The notes below the pieces were generated by a model. The model was given only the letters and a program-made list of their open reading frames with translations. It was not told the DNA's origin and ran no database searches. Position numbers and translations under genes: made by a program. A stretch of 64,000 nt of DNA from Butyrivibrio proteoclasticus P6B7 (GTDB lineage: Bacteria > Bacillota > Clostridia > Lachnospirales > Lachnospiraceae): positions 1-64,000 of the forward strand of contig NZ_JHWL01000020.1 in assembly GCF_000622085.1 (NCBI RefSeq). Direction: 5' to 3'. Positions 34,212-42,558 of the stretch are shown one piece after another; positions within the stretch are counted from its first letter, which is position 1, and each line of letters starts with the position of its first letter.

Positions 34212-36110
34212 TTACTCTGCTACTGTGCAAGACATGAAGTACTTGAATCCAAGTGGGCTTGCATAGAAGCCGCTAACTGAATCGTCGATCATGTAAAGGT
34301 CTGTGTAGTAGTAGATTGGGCAGATAGCACCTGTTGACATAAGAAGGTCTTCTGCTCTGTGCATAAGCTCATAACGTGTTGCAGGATCTGTACATGTGTT
34401 AATAAGACCGATTACTGCATCGTATGTCTCAGCCCATGTTCCGTTCTCAACCTTGAGGTCATATCCAAGGTCTGTAACGTCGATTGAGTAAGCCTTAACA
34501 TTAGCGTTGTCACCCTTACCAAACTGAACGTCGTTGTTACCTGATGTTGATGTCCAGAGTGAAAGGAATGAAATAGGATCGTTGAAGTCACCGAGCCATC
34601 CGTTACGTGCTACTGAATAGTCACCAGCTTTACGTGTCTCAAGGAATGTAGCCCACTCCTGGTTCTCAAGGTTCATTGTGATACCGATACCAGCGAATGT
34701 AGCCTGAATAGCCTCACCGATTGCTTTGTGTCCCTCTGATGTATTGTAGAGGTATGTAAGTGTAGGAACGTCAGAGAACTGACCTGTTGACTCATCATAT
34801 GTGTAGTACTTCTTAAGTGTCTCGATAGCTGCTGTCCAGTTATCCTCGTAAGCATCAGCAGTTACATCATAGTAACCTGTGAAGCCTGCAGGACCTGCGT
34901 TCTCATAGAACTGTGATCCATCAGCATCTGTAAGACCCATAGCAACGAATGAAGAAGCAGGAACCTGTCCGCCCTGTGCGATATCTTCTACAATGTAGTT
35001 TCTGTCGATAAGAAGTGCAAGTGCGTTACGGATCTCAGCCTCAGCTGCTTCCTTCTCAGCTCCTGAAAGTGAGCTTCCTGCAGGAAGAAGATCCTCGTTG
35101 ATATTCCAGCATACATAGTATGTTCCAAGCTGACCAGCTGTTACGAACTCTGTAGGATATGTCTCCTTAAGAGAAGCGATCTCGTTTGTAGGAACATCAT
35201 CGATGAACTGCCAGTCGCCGTTCTCAAAGTTAGCAAGCATGTTATTTGAATCATCTGAAAGGTAGAAGTTGATCTCATTCATTGTAACTGAATCAGCATC
35301 TACATAAGAATCGTTCTTTGTAAGAGTGATAAGTGAGTTGTGCTCCCAACCAGTCATTGTGTAAGGACCGTTGTTAACATATGTAGATGGGTCTGTTGCC
35401 CAGCTCTCATTAGAAACAACATCTTCACGTACTGGGAAGTAAGCAGGGAAAGCAAGAAGCTCATTCCAATAAGCTACTGAGTTCTCAAGTGTAACTTCGA
35501 TAGTCTTGTCATCAACAGCTGTTACGTTAAGCTGTGCGTCAGGGTTTGTGAAGTTACCAGAATCATCTGTCTCCCAGATCTCAGCGTATCCGTCGATTAC
35601 TTCGAACATGTAACCGTAGTCTGCTGCAAGATCTGTTCCAGCTGCACGATTCCATGCAAATACGAAGTCACCAGCTGTTACAGGCTGTCCATCAGACCAT
35701 GTAAGGCCATCTCTAAGTGTGTAAGTATAAGTAACTGTTCCGTCCTCATTCTCAACACCCTCTGTAAGCTCTGTTACGCAGTCAGGCTGAATCTCAAGTG
35801 ATCCGTCATCTGCAAGGCCCCATTTTGCAAGACCAGAGAAAAGGTGTGCACAAAGTGTAGCACCATCAACTGATGAGTTAAGTGCTGGATCAAGAGTAGC
35901 TGGCTCTGATGCGAGACATACGTTGATCACGCCCTTGTTAGATGTTGCTGCATCTGATCCTGTGTTTGAATCAGATGTTGTCTGCTCCTTAGAATCAGAA
36001 GCCTGTGTGCTGTCGCCTGCGCTTCCAGCGTCTGGTGTGCTCTTTGAGCAAGCTACAAGGCTAAGCACCATAGCAGAAGCAAGAATTACTGATACTAACT
36101 TCTTTTTCAT
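34212..36110 (-). CDS. oppA: Oligopeptide ABC transporter, substrate-binding lipoprotein
   Basis: The 632-residue protein has a lipoprotein signal peptide with lipobox LVAC (Cys21), a Ser/Thr/Asp-rich linker, and a family 5 (OppA/DppA) binding domain. Signatures include EPATLDPALNSSVDGATLC and GLTWSDGQPVTAGDFVFAWNR. It captures peptides outside the membrane for OppBCDF. It is the last gene of the opp cluster, but has a promoter-like sequence of its own at 36170-36199, in keeping with the high need for binding proteins. Confidence 0.94.
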   Translation of the reverse strand: MKKKLVSVILASAMVLSLVACSKSTPDAGSAGDSTQASDSKEQTTSDSNTGSDAATSNKGVINVCLASEPATLDPALNSSVDGATLCAHLFSGLAKWGLADDGSLEIQPDCVTELTEGVENEDGTVTYTYTLRDGLTWSDGQPVTAGDFVFAWNRAAGTDLAADYGYMFEVIDGYAEIWETDDSGNFTNPDAQLNVTAVDDKTIEVTLENSVAYWNELLAFPAYFPVREDVVSNESWATDPSTYVNNGPYTMTGWEHNSLITLTKNDSYVDADSVTMNEINFYLSDDSNNMLANFENGDWQFIDDVPTNEIASLKETYPTEFVTAGQLGTYYVCWNINEDLLPAGSSLSGAEKEAAEAEIRNALALLIDRNYIVEDIAQGGQVPASSFVAMGLTDADGSQFYENAGPAGFTGYYDVTADAYEDNWTAAIETLKKYYTYDESTGQFSDVPTLTYLYNTSEGHKAIGEAIQATFAGIGITMNLENQEWATFLETRKAGDYSVARNGWLGDFNDPISFLSLWTSTSGNNDVQFGKGDNANVKAYSIDVTDLGYDLKVENGTWAETYDAVIGLINTCTDPATRYELMHRAEDLLMSTGAICPIYYYTDLYMIDDSVSGFYASPLGFKYFMSCTVAE

Positions 36111-36169
36111 AATGTTCCTCCTTAATTATGATTGTTTTTTTGTATATCAAAATGCGATAATACATTACT

Positions 36170-36199
36170 ATTTTACTACACTAAATTTGTAAAGTGCAA
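36170..36199 (-). promoter_or_regulatory. Possible internal promoter for oppA
   Basis: On the minus strand TTGCAC (36194-36199), an 18-base spacer and TAAAAT (36170-36175). Confidence 0.4.
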
Positions 36200-36231
36200 T
36201 AAAAGTCGGCTTGTGTCATCTCATTTTTGAT

Positions 36232-37224
36232 TCAGTTAACGTCCTCTACATGGTGACATGCTACGAAATGTCCCTTAGAGATCTCTTTAAACTCAGGCAT
36301 GCTGAGTGCGCAATCCTCTTTAGCATGTGGGCATCTGGTTCTGAATGGGCATCCAGATGGTGCATTAAGAGGGCTAGGAATATCGCCTGATAAAACAATT
36401 CTCTTATTTGCTCTTGCAACCTTAGGATCAGGTACAGGAACTGCTGACAAAAGAGATTTGCTATAAGGATGAAGCGGATTAGAGTAGATCTCATTTGCAT
36501 CCGCAAGCTCAACCATCTTACCAAGGTACATAACAGCGATTCTGTCACTGATATGTCTTACAACCAAAAGGTCGTGGGCGATGAACAGATATGTAAGTCC
36601 AAGCTTATCCTGAAGCTCATCAAACATGTTGATAACCTGGGCCTGAATTGAAACATCCAGAGCTGATACAGGCTCATCGCAAACGATGAATTCAGGGTTA
36701 ACAGCAAGACTTCTTGCGATACCGATACGCTGTCTCTGTCCACCTGAGAACTCGTGAGCATAACGTGATGCATGCTCTGAGTTAAGTCCTACATAATTCA
36801 TAAGTTCAAGGATTCTCTCTCTTCTCTCCTCCTTGGACTTATAGAGATTATGTACATCCAAAGGCTCGCCGATGATGTCGGATACGGTCATTCTAGGATT
36901 AAGTGATGAATATGGATCCTGGAATACCATAGTTGCCTTCTTACGGAACTCCTTAATATCTGCATTAGTCTTAATGAGCTTACCGTCATACCAAATCTCA
37001 CCATCTGTTGGCTTGTAAAGGTTAAGGATTGTACGTCCTACTGTGGTCTTACCACAGCCTGACTCACCAACAAGTCCTAATGTCTCTCCCTTTTTGATGG
37101 TAAAAGAAACATCGTCAACAGCCTTAAGTGGTCTGGACTTGAAAAACCCTACATTAACATTGAAGTATTCTTTTAAGTGCTTTATCTCTACGAGGTTCTT
37201 AGCCTCTGTGTTCTGCTGGCTCAT
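36232..37224 (-). CDS. oppF: Oligopeptide ABC transporter ATP-binding protein OppF
   Basis: The 330-residue ATPase has Walker A GESGCGKT, signature motif [15 protein letters not shown], Walker B FIVCDEP and the C-terminal oligopeptide-transporter extension with four Cys ([14 protein letters not shown]) that likely holds an Fe-S or metal site. Its ATG overlaps the oppD stop by four bases. It works with OppD as the engine of the importer. Confidence 0.96.
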   Translation of the reverse strand: MSQQNTEAKNLVEIKHLKEYFNVNVGFFKSRPLKAVDDVSFTIKKGETLGLVGESGCGKTTVGRTILNLYKPTDGEIWYDGKLIKTNADIKEFRKKATMVFQDPYSSLNPRMTVSDIIGEPLDVHNLYKSKEERRERILELMNYVGLNSEHASRYAHEFSGGQRQRIGIARSLAVNPEFIVCDEPVSALDVSIQAQVINMFDELQDKLGLTYLFIAHDLLVVRHISDRIAVMYLGKMVELADANEIYSNPLHPYSKSLLSAVPVPDPKVARANKRIVLSGDIPSPLNAPSGCPFRTRCPHAKEDCALSMPEFKEISKGHFVACHHVEDVN

Positions 37225-38210
37225 GCTTTTTCACCGCCTTCCATCATCTTCTTAACGTTCATCCAGCATCCAGCTGCATGATCATCGTTAATCTGCATGC
37301 GCTCTGCTCTTTCTCTTAAGCAGATCTTCATAGCCGCATCGCATCTAGGTGCGAAAGGACAGCCCTTAGGCATGTTCAAAAGATCTATAGGTGTACCTGA
37401 AATTGGCTCAAGCTTCTTACCCTCTTTTCCCTCTGTAGGAATTGAACGAAGAAGGCCCTTTGTGTACTCGTGGCAAGGATTGTAGAAAATCTCATCTGCT
37501 GTGCCCTGCTCACAGATAGAACCTGCATACATTACGATAACTTCATCACACATCTGAGCAACTACGCCAAGGTCATGTGTGATCATGATGATTGCCATTC
37601 CAAGCTCTTTCTGAAGATCCTTCATAAGGTCAAGGATCTGAGCCTGAATAGTAACGTCAAGGGCTGTTGTTGGCTCATCTGCGATAAGGATATCTGGTTC
37701 GCAGGCAAGAGCCATAGCGATCATAACTCTCTGTCTCATACCACCTGAGAACTCGTATGGATACTGGTTCATACGCTTCTCTGGTTCATTAACGTTAACA
37801 AGCTTAAGCATCTCGATTGCACGGGCCTTAGCCTGTTCTTTATTTCTGTCTGTATGGAGAAGAATTGCCTCCATAAGCTGATGTCCGATTGTATATGTTG
37901 GGTTAAGTGAGGTCATAGGATCCTGGAAAATAATGGATACCTTGTTACCTCTTACTGTCTTCATAACCTTCTCGCCGGATCCTACAAGCTCCTGACCATC
38001 AAGCTTGATGGAACCTGACACGATCTTACCTGTACCAGCCAGAATCTGCATGATTGAATATGCTGTAACTGACTTACCTGATCCAGACTCTCCTACTATT
38101 CCAAGGACTTTGCCTCTGTCCAGGTTAAAAGATATTCCGTTAACTGCCTTAACCTCACCTGCATCGGTAAAGAATGAGGTATGCAGATCTCTTACTTCTA
38201 ATAAATTCAT
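37221..38210 (-). CDS. oppD: Oligopeptide ABC transporter ATP-binding protein OppD
   Basis: The 329-residue ATPase has Walker A GESGSGKS, signature [15 protein letters not shown] and Walker B ILIADEP, and the C-terminal Cys-containing extension ([14 protein letters not shown]). The ATG at 38210 has TTGGAGG before it; the longer frame to 38273 is not used. The 105-base gap to oppC holds a small hairpin. Confidence 0.96.
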   Translation of the reverse strand: MNLLEVRDLHTSFFTDAGEVKAVNGISFNLDRGKVLGIVGESGSGKSVTAYSIMQILAGTGKIVSGSIKLDGQELVGSGEKVMKTVRGNKVSIIFQDPMTSLNPTYTIGHQLMEAILLHTDRNKEQAKARAIEMLKLVNVNEPEKRMNQYPYEFSGGMRQRVMIAMALACEPDILIADEPTTALDVTIQAQILDLMKDLQKELGMAIIMITHDLGVVAQMCDEVIVMYAGSICEQGTADEIFYNPCHEYTKGLLRSIPTEGKEGKKLEPISGTPIDLLNMPKGCPFAPRCDAAMKICLRERAERMQINDDHAAGCWMNVKKMMEGGEKA

Positions 38211-38315
38211 TTTTTGCCTCCAATGATTATACGTAAAAATGAAGTTCTGCTCTCGCTTCGCTCGCCAGAACACGTTCGAACCAGACCCAAAAGAACTTCG
38301 TCAGGTTCTCTCAGC

Positions 38316-39374
38316 TTAAGTATCAAGCTTAGGATCGAATGCATCTCTAAGTCCGTCACCGAAAAGGTTAAGTGAAAGAACTATGAGAGAAATAACCAGC
38401 GCTGGAATAAGAAGTCTGTGTGGATATGACTTAATTCCGTTAAGCGCGTCAGAAGCAAGTGAACCAAGTGAAGGCATTGGAGCGTTAACACCAAGTCCAA
38501 GGAATGAAAGGTAACTCTCAGTAAAGATGGCACTAGGAATCTGAAGTGCTGTTGAAATAATGATTACTGAGAAGCAGTTAGGAATAAGGTGTTTAAGGAT
38601 GATCCATTTTCCTCTTGCACCAGCGGCCTGAGCTGCAAGTACGTATTCCTGTTCACGAAGTGAAAGGATCTGACCTCTGATAAGTCTTGCCATTGATACC
38701 CAGTAAAGAACACCGAATACGATGAACAAGCTTATGATGTTGGAACCGATCTTGGCCAGCACCGTTCCATCTAAGGCACCCTCCATTACAACCTTAAGTA
38801 CTGATGAAAGAAGGATAACCATAAGCATATCAGGCAGTGAGTAGATGATATCTACTATTCTCATGATTATGAGATCCACCTTGCCTCCGCAGTAACCTGC
38901 CACGGAACCAATGGTCATACCTATAATAAGAACGATGATACTTGCAAAGAATCCAACTGCAAGTGAAATTCTTGTACCGTATACTACACGGATGAAGTAG
39001 TCACGTCCCTGAGAATCTGTTCCAAAGATATGAGGGATTACACTCTCACCTTTTTCAATTCTCTTAAGCTCTGATCTTCCGAACTCGAAAGGCTTAAGAT
39101 CGTTAAAAGTGTTATCTACTGGCTTACCTGGTGTCATACCAAGCATCTGATCATAGGAATATGGCCAGAACATTGGGATGAAGATAGCTGCCAGTGTGAT
39201 AAGTATGATAATAAAGAAGCAAACCGTTGCCACCTTATTCTTAAGAAGTCTTTTAACAGAATCCTTAAAGAATGTTGATGATGGACGCATCTGCACCATA
39301 TATTCTTTTTCTTCGTCGGTAGCAGGAATGAAATCATCCATATTTACCTGTGCATTTAACTTTGAAATATCCAT
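38316..39374 (-). CDS. oppC: Oligopeptide ABC transporter permease OppC
   Basis: The 352-residue membrane protein has a longer N-terminal cytosolic part, one early helix (about 47-68), a family-specific extracellular segment with FGTDSQGRDYFIRVVYGTRISL, and the binding-protein-dependent permease core with EAA-type loop AAGARGKWIILKHLIPN. It pairs with OppB. It is 39 bases after oppB. Confidence 0.95.
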   Translation of the reverse strand: MDISKLNAQVNMDDFIPATDEEKEYMVQMRPSSTFFKDSVKRLLKNKVATVCFFIIILITLAAIFIPMFWPYSYDQMLGMTPGKPVDNTFNDLKPFEFGRSELKRIEKGESVIPHIFGTDSQGRDYFIRVVYGTRISLAVGFFASIIVLIIGMTIGSVAGYCGGKVDLIIMRIVDIIYSLPDMLMVILLSSVLKVVMEGALDGTVLAKIGSNIISLFIVFGVLYWVSMARLIRGQILSLREQEYVLAAQAAGARGKWIILKHLIPNCFSVIIISTALQIPSAIFTESYLSFLGLGVNAPMPSLGSLASDALNGIKSYPHRLLIPALVISLIVLSLNLFGDGLRDAFDPKLDT

Positions 39375-39413
39375 TATTAAGAAATTCTCCTAGTCATTAT
39401 TTTGTAAGTTCAA

Positions 39414-40343
39414 TTACTCAAGTGTAATTCTTGGATCAACTACCTTATAAAGGATGTCGCCTACAAGGTTCATGATTACAATCAGTGTTGCAAGAACAAT
39501 TGTTGTGCCCATGATAAGTGGATAATCACGACCTGTGATACTGTTTACAAAGGCTCCACCAATTCCAGGTACGGCAAAGATCTTTTCAACAACCAAAGAT
39601 CCTGTAACGATACCAGCAAGCATTGGTCCAAAATATGTGATTACAGGAATAAGAGAATTCTTAAGGGCATGACCGAAAATGATCTTCCATCCTGATACAC
39701 CTTTTGCCTTAGCTGTTCTTATGTAATCCTGTCCAAGAACTTCAAGCATTGATGATCTTGTAAGTCTTGTGATGTAAGCCATCGGATAAAGCGATAAGGT
39801 TACAACAGGAAGAAAGAAACCGTTCTTGGATGCTCCGTTAGCTGGGAACCATCCAAGCTTAACTGCAAATAGCAAAAGCAGGAACGAACCCATAATGAAC
39901 GAAGGCATTGATACGAATGCAGTTGTAATGATCATTATGATCCTATCTATCAGCTTGTTTCTCCTTAGAGCCGCGATAGAACCAAGGATAACGCCGCAGA
40001 TAAGTGCAATGACAGCTGCAATAACACCCAGCTTAGCTGATGTCTTCATGCCGTCAAAAATAATATCATTGACGCTTCTACCTCTTTGTTTAAGGGATGG
40101 ACCAAAATCGAATTTAGTGACGATATCTGAAAGATACGTAAGATACTGAACCCCCAATGGTTTATCCAGACCATATTTAGCTTCCATAGCCGCCATAACA
40201 GATGCTGTTACAGCTTTCTCCCCAGTGAATGGTCCTCCAGGTACAGCATGCATTACGAAGAATGTTACTGTGATAACTACCCAGACCGTTACGATTGCCA
40301 AAAAGACTCTTTTGACAATGTACATAAGTGTTTTAGTATTCAT
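39414..40343 (-). CDS. oppB: Oligopeptide ABC transporter permease OppB
   Basis: The 309-residue permease has six predicted helices, with the first at about 8-30. The family loop is TAKAKGVSGWKIIFGHALKNSL and the ending GDILYKVVDPRI is typical of OppB/DppB. The ATG at 40343 has TTGGAGAG before it; a longer frame to 40382 has no ribosome site. It is the first gene of the opp operon and follows a leader of about 190 bases. Confidence 0.95.
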   Translation of the reverse strand: MNTKTLMYIVKRVFLAIVTVWVVITVTFFVMHAVPGGPFTGEKAVTASVMAAMEAKYGLDKPLGVQYLTYLSDIVTKFDFGPSLKQRGRSVNDIIFDGMKTSAKLGVIAAVIALICGVILGSIAALRRNKLIDRIIMIITTAFVSMPSFIMGSFLLLLFAVKLGWFPANGASKNGFFLPVVTLSLYPMAYITRLTRSSMLEVLGQDYIRTAKAKGVSGWKIIFGHALKNSLIPVITYFGPMLAGIVTGSLVVEKIFAVPGIGGAFVNSITGRDYPLIMGTTIVLATLIVIMNLVGDILYKVVDPRITLE

Positions 40344-40433
40344 ACTCTCCAACCTACCCGATAAGAAATTTTGATGATGCAAACCGTTAAACCTTCAAAG
40401 CGCCAAAGCTTCAACGCGCTAAAGAGTCAGGTT

Positions 40434-40483
40434 ATAAAAAAACAATGAAGTACTGCTCAAATTGATTGTTAGTACATCATTGT
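40434..40483 (-). terminator. Terminator-like hairpin in the opp leader (possible attenuator)
   Basis: On the minus strand ACAATGATGTACT (40471-40483) pairs with AGTACTTCATTGT (40442-40454) with one mismatch and is followed by seven T. A competing hairpin AAGTAC-AATGAT-GTACT overlaps the 5' arm. The structure lies between the promoter and oppB. Confidence 0.6.
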
Positions 40484-40517
40484 ACTTGGGTTTACATATA
40501 AGATTGTATACACGTAT

Positions 40518-40530
40518 TTGTGTACCACAA
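40518..40530. promoter_or_regulatory. Operator-like near-palindrome at the opp start point
   Basis: TTGTGTACCACAA is a near-palindrome placed at about +3 to +15. The inverse sequence GTGGTACACA is found at 40638-40647, upstream of the promoter. Confidence 0.4.
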
Positions 40531-40539
40531 TTAAGACTT

Positions 40540-40568
40540 ATATTAATGTTTAGGACATTTTATGTCAA
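40540..40568 (-). promoter_or_regulatory. Promoter of the opp operon
   Basis: On the minus strand TTGACA (40563-40568), a 17-base spacer and TAATAT (40540-40545) form a near-consensus promoter. Confidence 0.75.
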
Positions 40569-40673
40569 GTATCCCATGTTATTTTCGCTCAAATGATTAA
40601 TATACATCAATAATCTTTGCATAAAATACATATGTCCGTGGTACACATACATATTATAACACATATTCTTTCA

Positions 40674-40708
40674 CGCAAAAACACCTGAAGAAAAAAATCT
40701 TCAGGTGT
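40674..40708 (-). terminator. Intrinsic terminator of the flagellin-like gene
   Basis: ACACCTGAAGA (40681-40691) pairs perfectly with TCTTCAGGTGT (40698-40708), followed on the minus strand by TTTTTG. Confidence 0.9.
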
Positions 40709-40730
40709 TCTTGTATCTGGCAATTACTAG

Positions 40731-41507
40731 TTATGAAAAGAGAAGGATGTTCTGCTGTTCTCTGTCGTCCATCTTCTGTTTTTCAAGGACATTCTGATAA
40801 GCATCCAGGGCCTGTTTAGTCTTAAGCTCCTGATAAGCCTTTACTGAATTGTCCTCTTCCTTATCCATCTGATACCCATTAAGTTCAAGGGCAGCATGTG
40901 AATTGTAGGTAAGAGCGTGCTCTACACCATTTGTCTCAGCTCCTGTGTTACTTCTCATAGAAGTTACTTTATCAAGAGCCTTGTCTATCTTAGAAATGTC
41001 AAAGTCTTTGGTCACATCGTAGTCATCAATACCAAGGGCTTCTGTTGTTGAATTATAGGTTGAAATTTCCTTAGTAGATCCTGATGAATCAGTTGCAAAT
41101 TCAAATTTACTGGTTGGTACATCTTCATTATTAAGCAACTGCTTCTCATTATAGGTTGTATTCTTGGCAATGTCGTTGATGCCTTCCATATATTCCTTGA
41201 TCTGGTCCTGAACAGACTGCTTATCTTCATCAGATAATGTTCCATTCATGGCCTTAAGAGAAAGCTCTTTTATAGACTGAAGATAATCCTCTATGCCAGC
41301 CATGGCACCTTCCTCAACGTTAAGCGCTGATTTGGCAGATGTAAGGTTCTCTTCTCCAGCCTCAAGTCCATTTACCTGTGCCTTTGTTTTTTCCTGTATA
41401 GCAAGTTCTGATGCACCCTGGGCAGCCTTTGTATATGTGCCACCAGCTGAAATGGTAGAATATGCATCATATCCTGAATATCCAGAAACGGAAGAAACTC
41501 CACTCAT
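40731..41507 (-). CDS. Atypical flagellin-like protein
   Basis: The 258-residue protein carries a recognisable flagellin N-terminal D0/D1 segment. GLEAGEENLTSAKSALNVEEGAMAGIEDYL, LSLKAMNGTLSDEDK and INDIAKNTTYNEKQLLN correspond to the conserved flagellin core. The extreme N-terminus (MSGVSSVSGYSG) and the C-terminal D0 helix differ from true filament flagellins, and the last 40 residues are charged. It may be a minor flagellin, a cap-like or a secreted derivative. The ATG at 41507 has AAAAGGAGG. It stands alone, with no flagellar genes nearby. Confidence 0.78.
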   Translation of the reverse strand: MSGVSSVSGYSGYDAYSTISAGGTYTKAAQGASELAIQEKTKAQVNGLEAGEENLTSAKSALNVEEGAMAGIEDYLQSIKELSLKAMNGTLSDEDKQSVQDQIKEYMEGINDIAKNTTYNEKQLLNNEDVPTSKFEFATDSSGSTKEISTYNSTTEALGIDDYDVTKDFDISKIDKALDKVTSMRSNTGAETNGVEHALTYNSHAALELNGYQMDKEEDNSVKAYQELKTKQALDAYQNVLEKQKMDDREQQNILLFS

Positions 41508-41871
41508 CTTGACCTCCTTTTCCAGCATAAGCTTTAAAACCAAAACAAAATACACTTATCTATCCTCATAGTAGCATGTAAATCTGAAAACTAAAGAGGT
41601 AAATATAGGAAAAATAGGTCAAAATGGTACCTTATTTCATTTAGTAACCATGGGACTTGAAATTAGAAATCCATATTTCGATCGCAAATTGGACTCAAAA
41701 AAGACTAACTTTGTTCACTTTTTGAACACATTTTAGTTTTAATATAATTACAGATTGTTGATGAAATATCTTCTACGTCCAGTAGAAATTTATCACAATC
41801 TCCCCCTCATAATAAGAAAAATCGCAGGCACTCACGACCCCCCTCGTGGGTGTTATTGCATTAATGAGATA
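41508..41871. other. Intergenic region with a TGTTCA palindrome
   Basis: No gene is visible. TGTTCA-N5-TGAACA (41712-41717 and 41723-41728) is a perfect inverted repeat. A plus-strand TTGAAC followed 17 bases later by TAATTA could be a promoter without an evident product. The 3' end holds the terminator of the 146-residue gene. Confidence 0.35.
41821..41852 (-). terminator. Probable terminator of the 146-residue membrane protein gene
   Basis: CACTCACGA (41829-41837) and TCGTGGGTG (41844-41852) pair with one mismatch around a C-rich loop; on the minus strand the stem is followed after a few bases by ATTTTTC. Confidence 0.6.
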
Positions 41872-42312
41872 TCACTGATCAGCATACTTAGAATACATTT
41901 CCATTAGTTCCATCATTTCTTCCTGAGTAAGATTCTCGGCAGCATATTTAAGAAGCTCTTCCTTATTCCCTTCATTAACATATTCAATGACCTGGGCTGT
42001 GCTCTCTGCGTCCATATGGTTCTCAATGATTCCAGCCAAAGTCTCCTTGTCCTCTTCAGACATATTCTCAACAGCTTCCTTGATCTGTTCATTATCACCA
42101 GCTATTTTATCGATATTATCCGTTAGAACTTCCACGGTTTTCTTGGCCGCAACCTTTTTGGTCTCCTGTTTGATTATCGGAAAAGCATACTTTATAAATA
42201 TGAAGACAACAATTCCAAATATCATCAAAGTCACTAGAAAGCGCCCAAATGCTGAACCTTTTCCATCCTGAGATGGTCTGCGATAATTTTTATTTCGTAC
42301 ATTTTTTGACAT
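41872..42312 (-). CDS. Membrane-anchored acidic helical protein, function unknown
   Basis: The 146-residue protein has a basic N-terminus (about 1-22), one membrane helix (about 24-45), and a long Glu/Lys-rich helical part. In that part similar segments recur (EQIKEAVENMSEEDKETLAGIIENH, and later NLTQEEMMELMEMY). No family is recognised. GGAG is about 11 bases before the ATG. The gene has its own promoter (42347-42375) and terminator. Confidence 0.75.
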   Translation of the reverse strand: MSKNVRNKNYRRPSQDGKGSAFGRFLVTLMIFGIVVFIFIKYAFPIIKQETKKVAAKKTVEVLTDNIDKIAGDNEQIKEAVENMSEEDKETLAGIIENHMDAESTAQVIEYVNEGNKEELLKYAAENLTQEEMMELMEMYSKYADQ

Positions 42313-42346
42313 TTTTTCTTTTACTCCAATTATTATTTTAGAATAG

Positions 42347-42375
42347 GTTATATTTCTTTTAGAGTTCGGTCACAA
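42347..42375 (-). promoter_or_regulatory. Promoter of the 146-residue membrane protein gene
   Basis: On the minus strand TTGTGA (42370-42375), a 17-base spacer and TATAAC (42347-42352). Confidence 0.6.
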
Positions 42376-42500
42376 TTTGGAAACAGTTTGCCTGTAAGAT
42401 ATCCTTATCAGAAGTAAAACTTCTGAACCCCCAACAATACTTTTTTTCATACACGGGTTGTCTGGTTCCCCACTAGGCAACCCCTCCTCCCAAAATAATA

Positions 42501-42537
42501 ACCAGTACCTATGATACCATAGGCACTGGTTTTTTTA
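42501..42537. terminator. Bidirectional hairpin/terminator after the EAL gene
   Basis: ACCAGT-A-CCTATG (42501-42513) pairs with CATAGG-C-ACTGGT (42518-42530). Seven T follow on the plus strand and a weaker T-rich tract on the minus strand, where it would end the EAL gene. Confidence 0.7.
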
Positions 42538-42558
42538 TACTTCATTTTCTGATTTTGC

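Noticed and set aside
42376..42500. c-di-GMP riboswitch before the 146-residue gene
   Set aside because: Small hairpins are present, but the conserved core sequences of the known c-di-GMP riboswitch classes are not seen, and the region lies upstream of the promoter of that gene.
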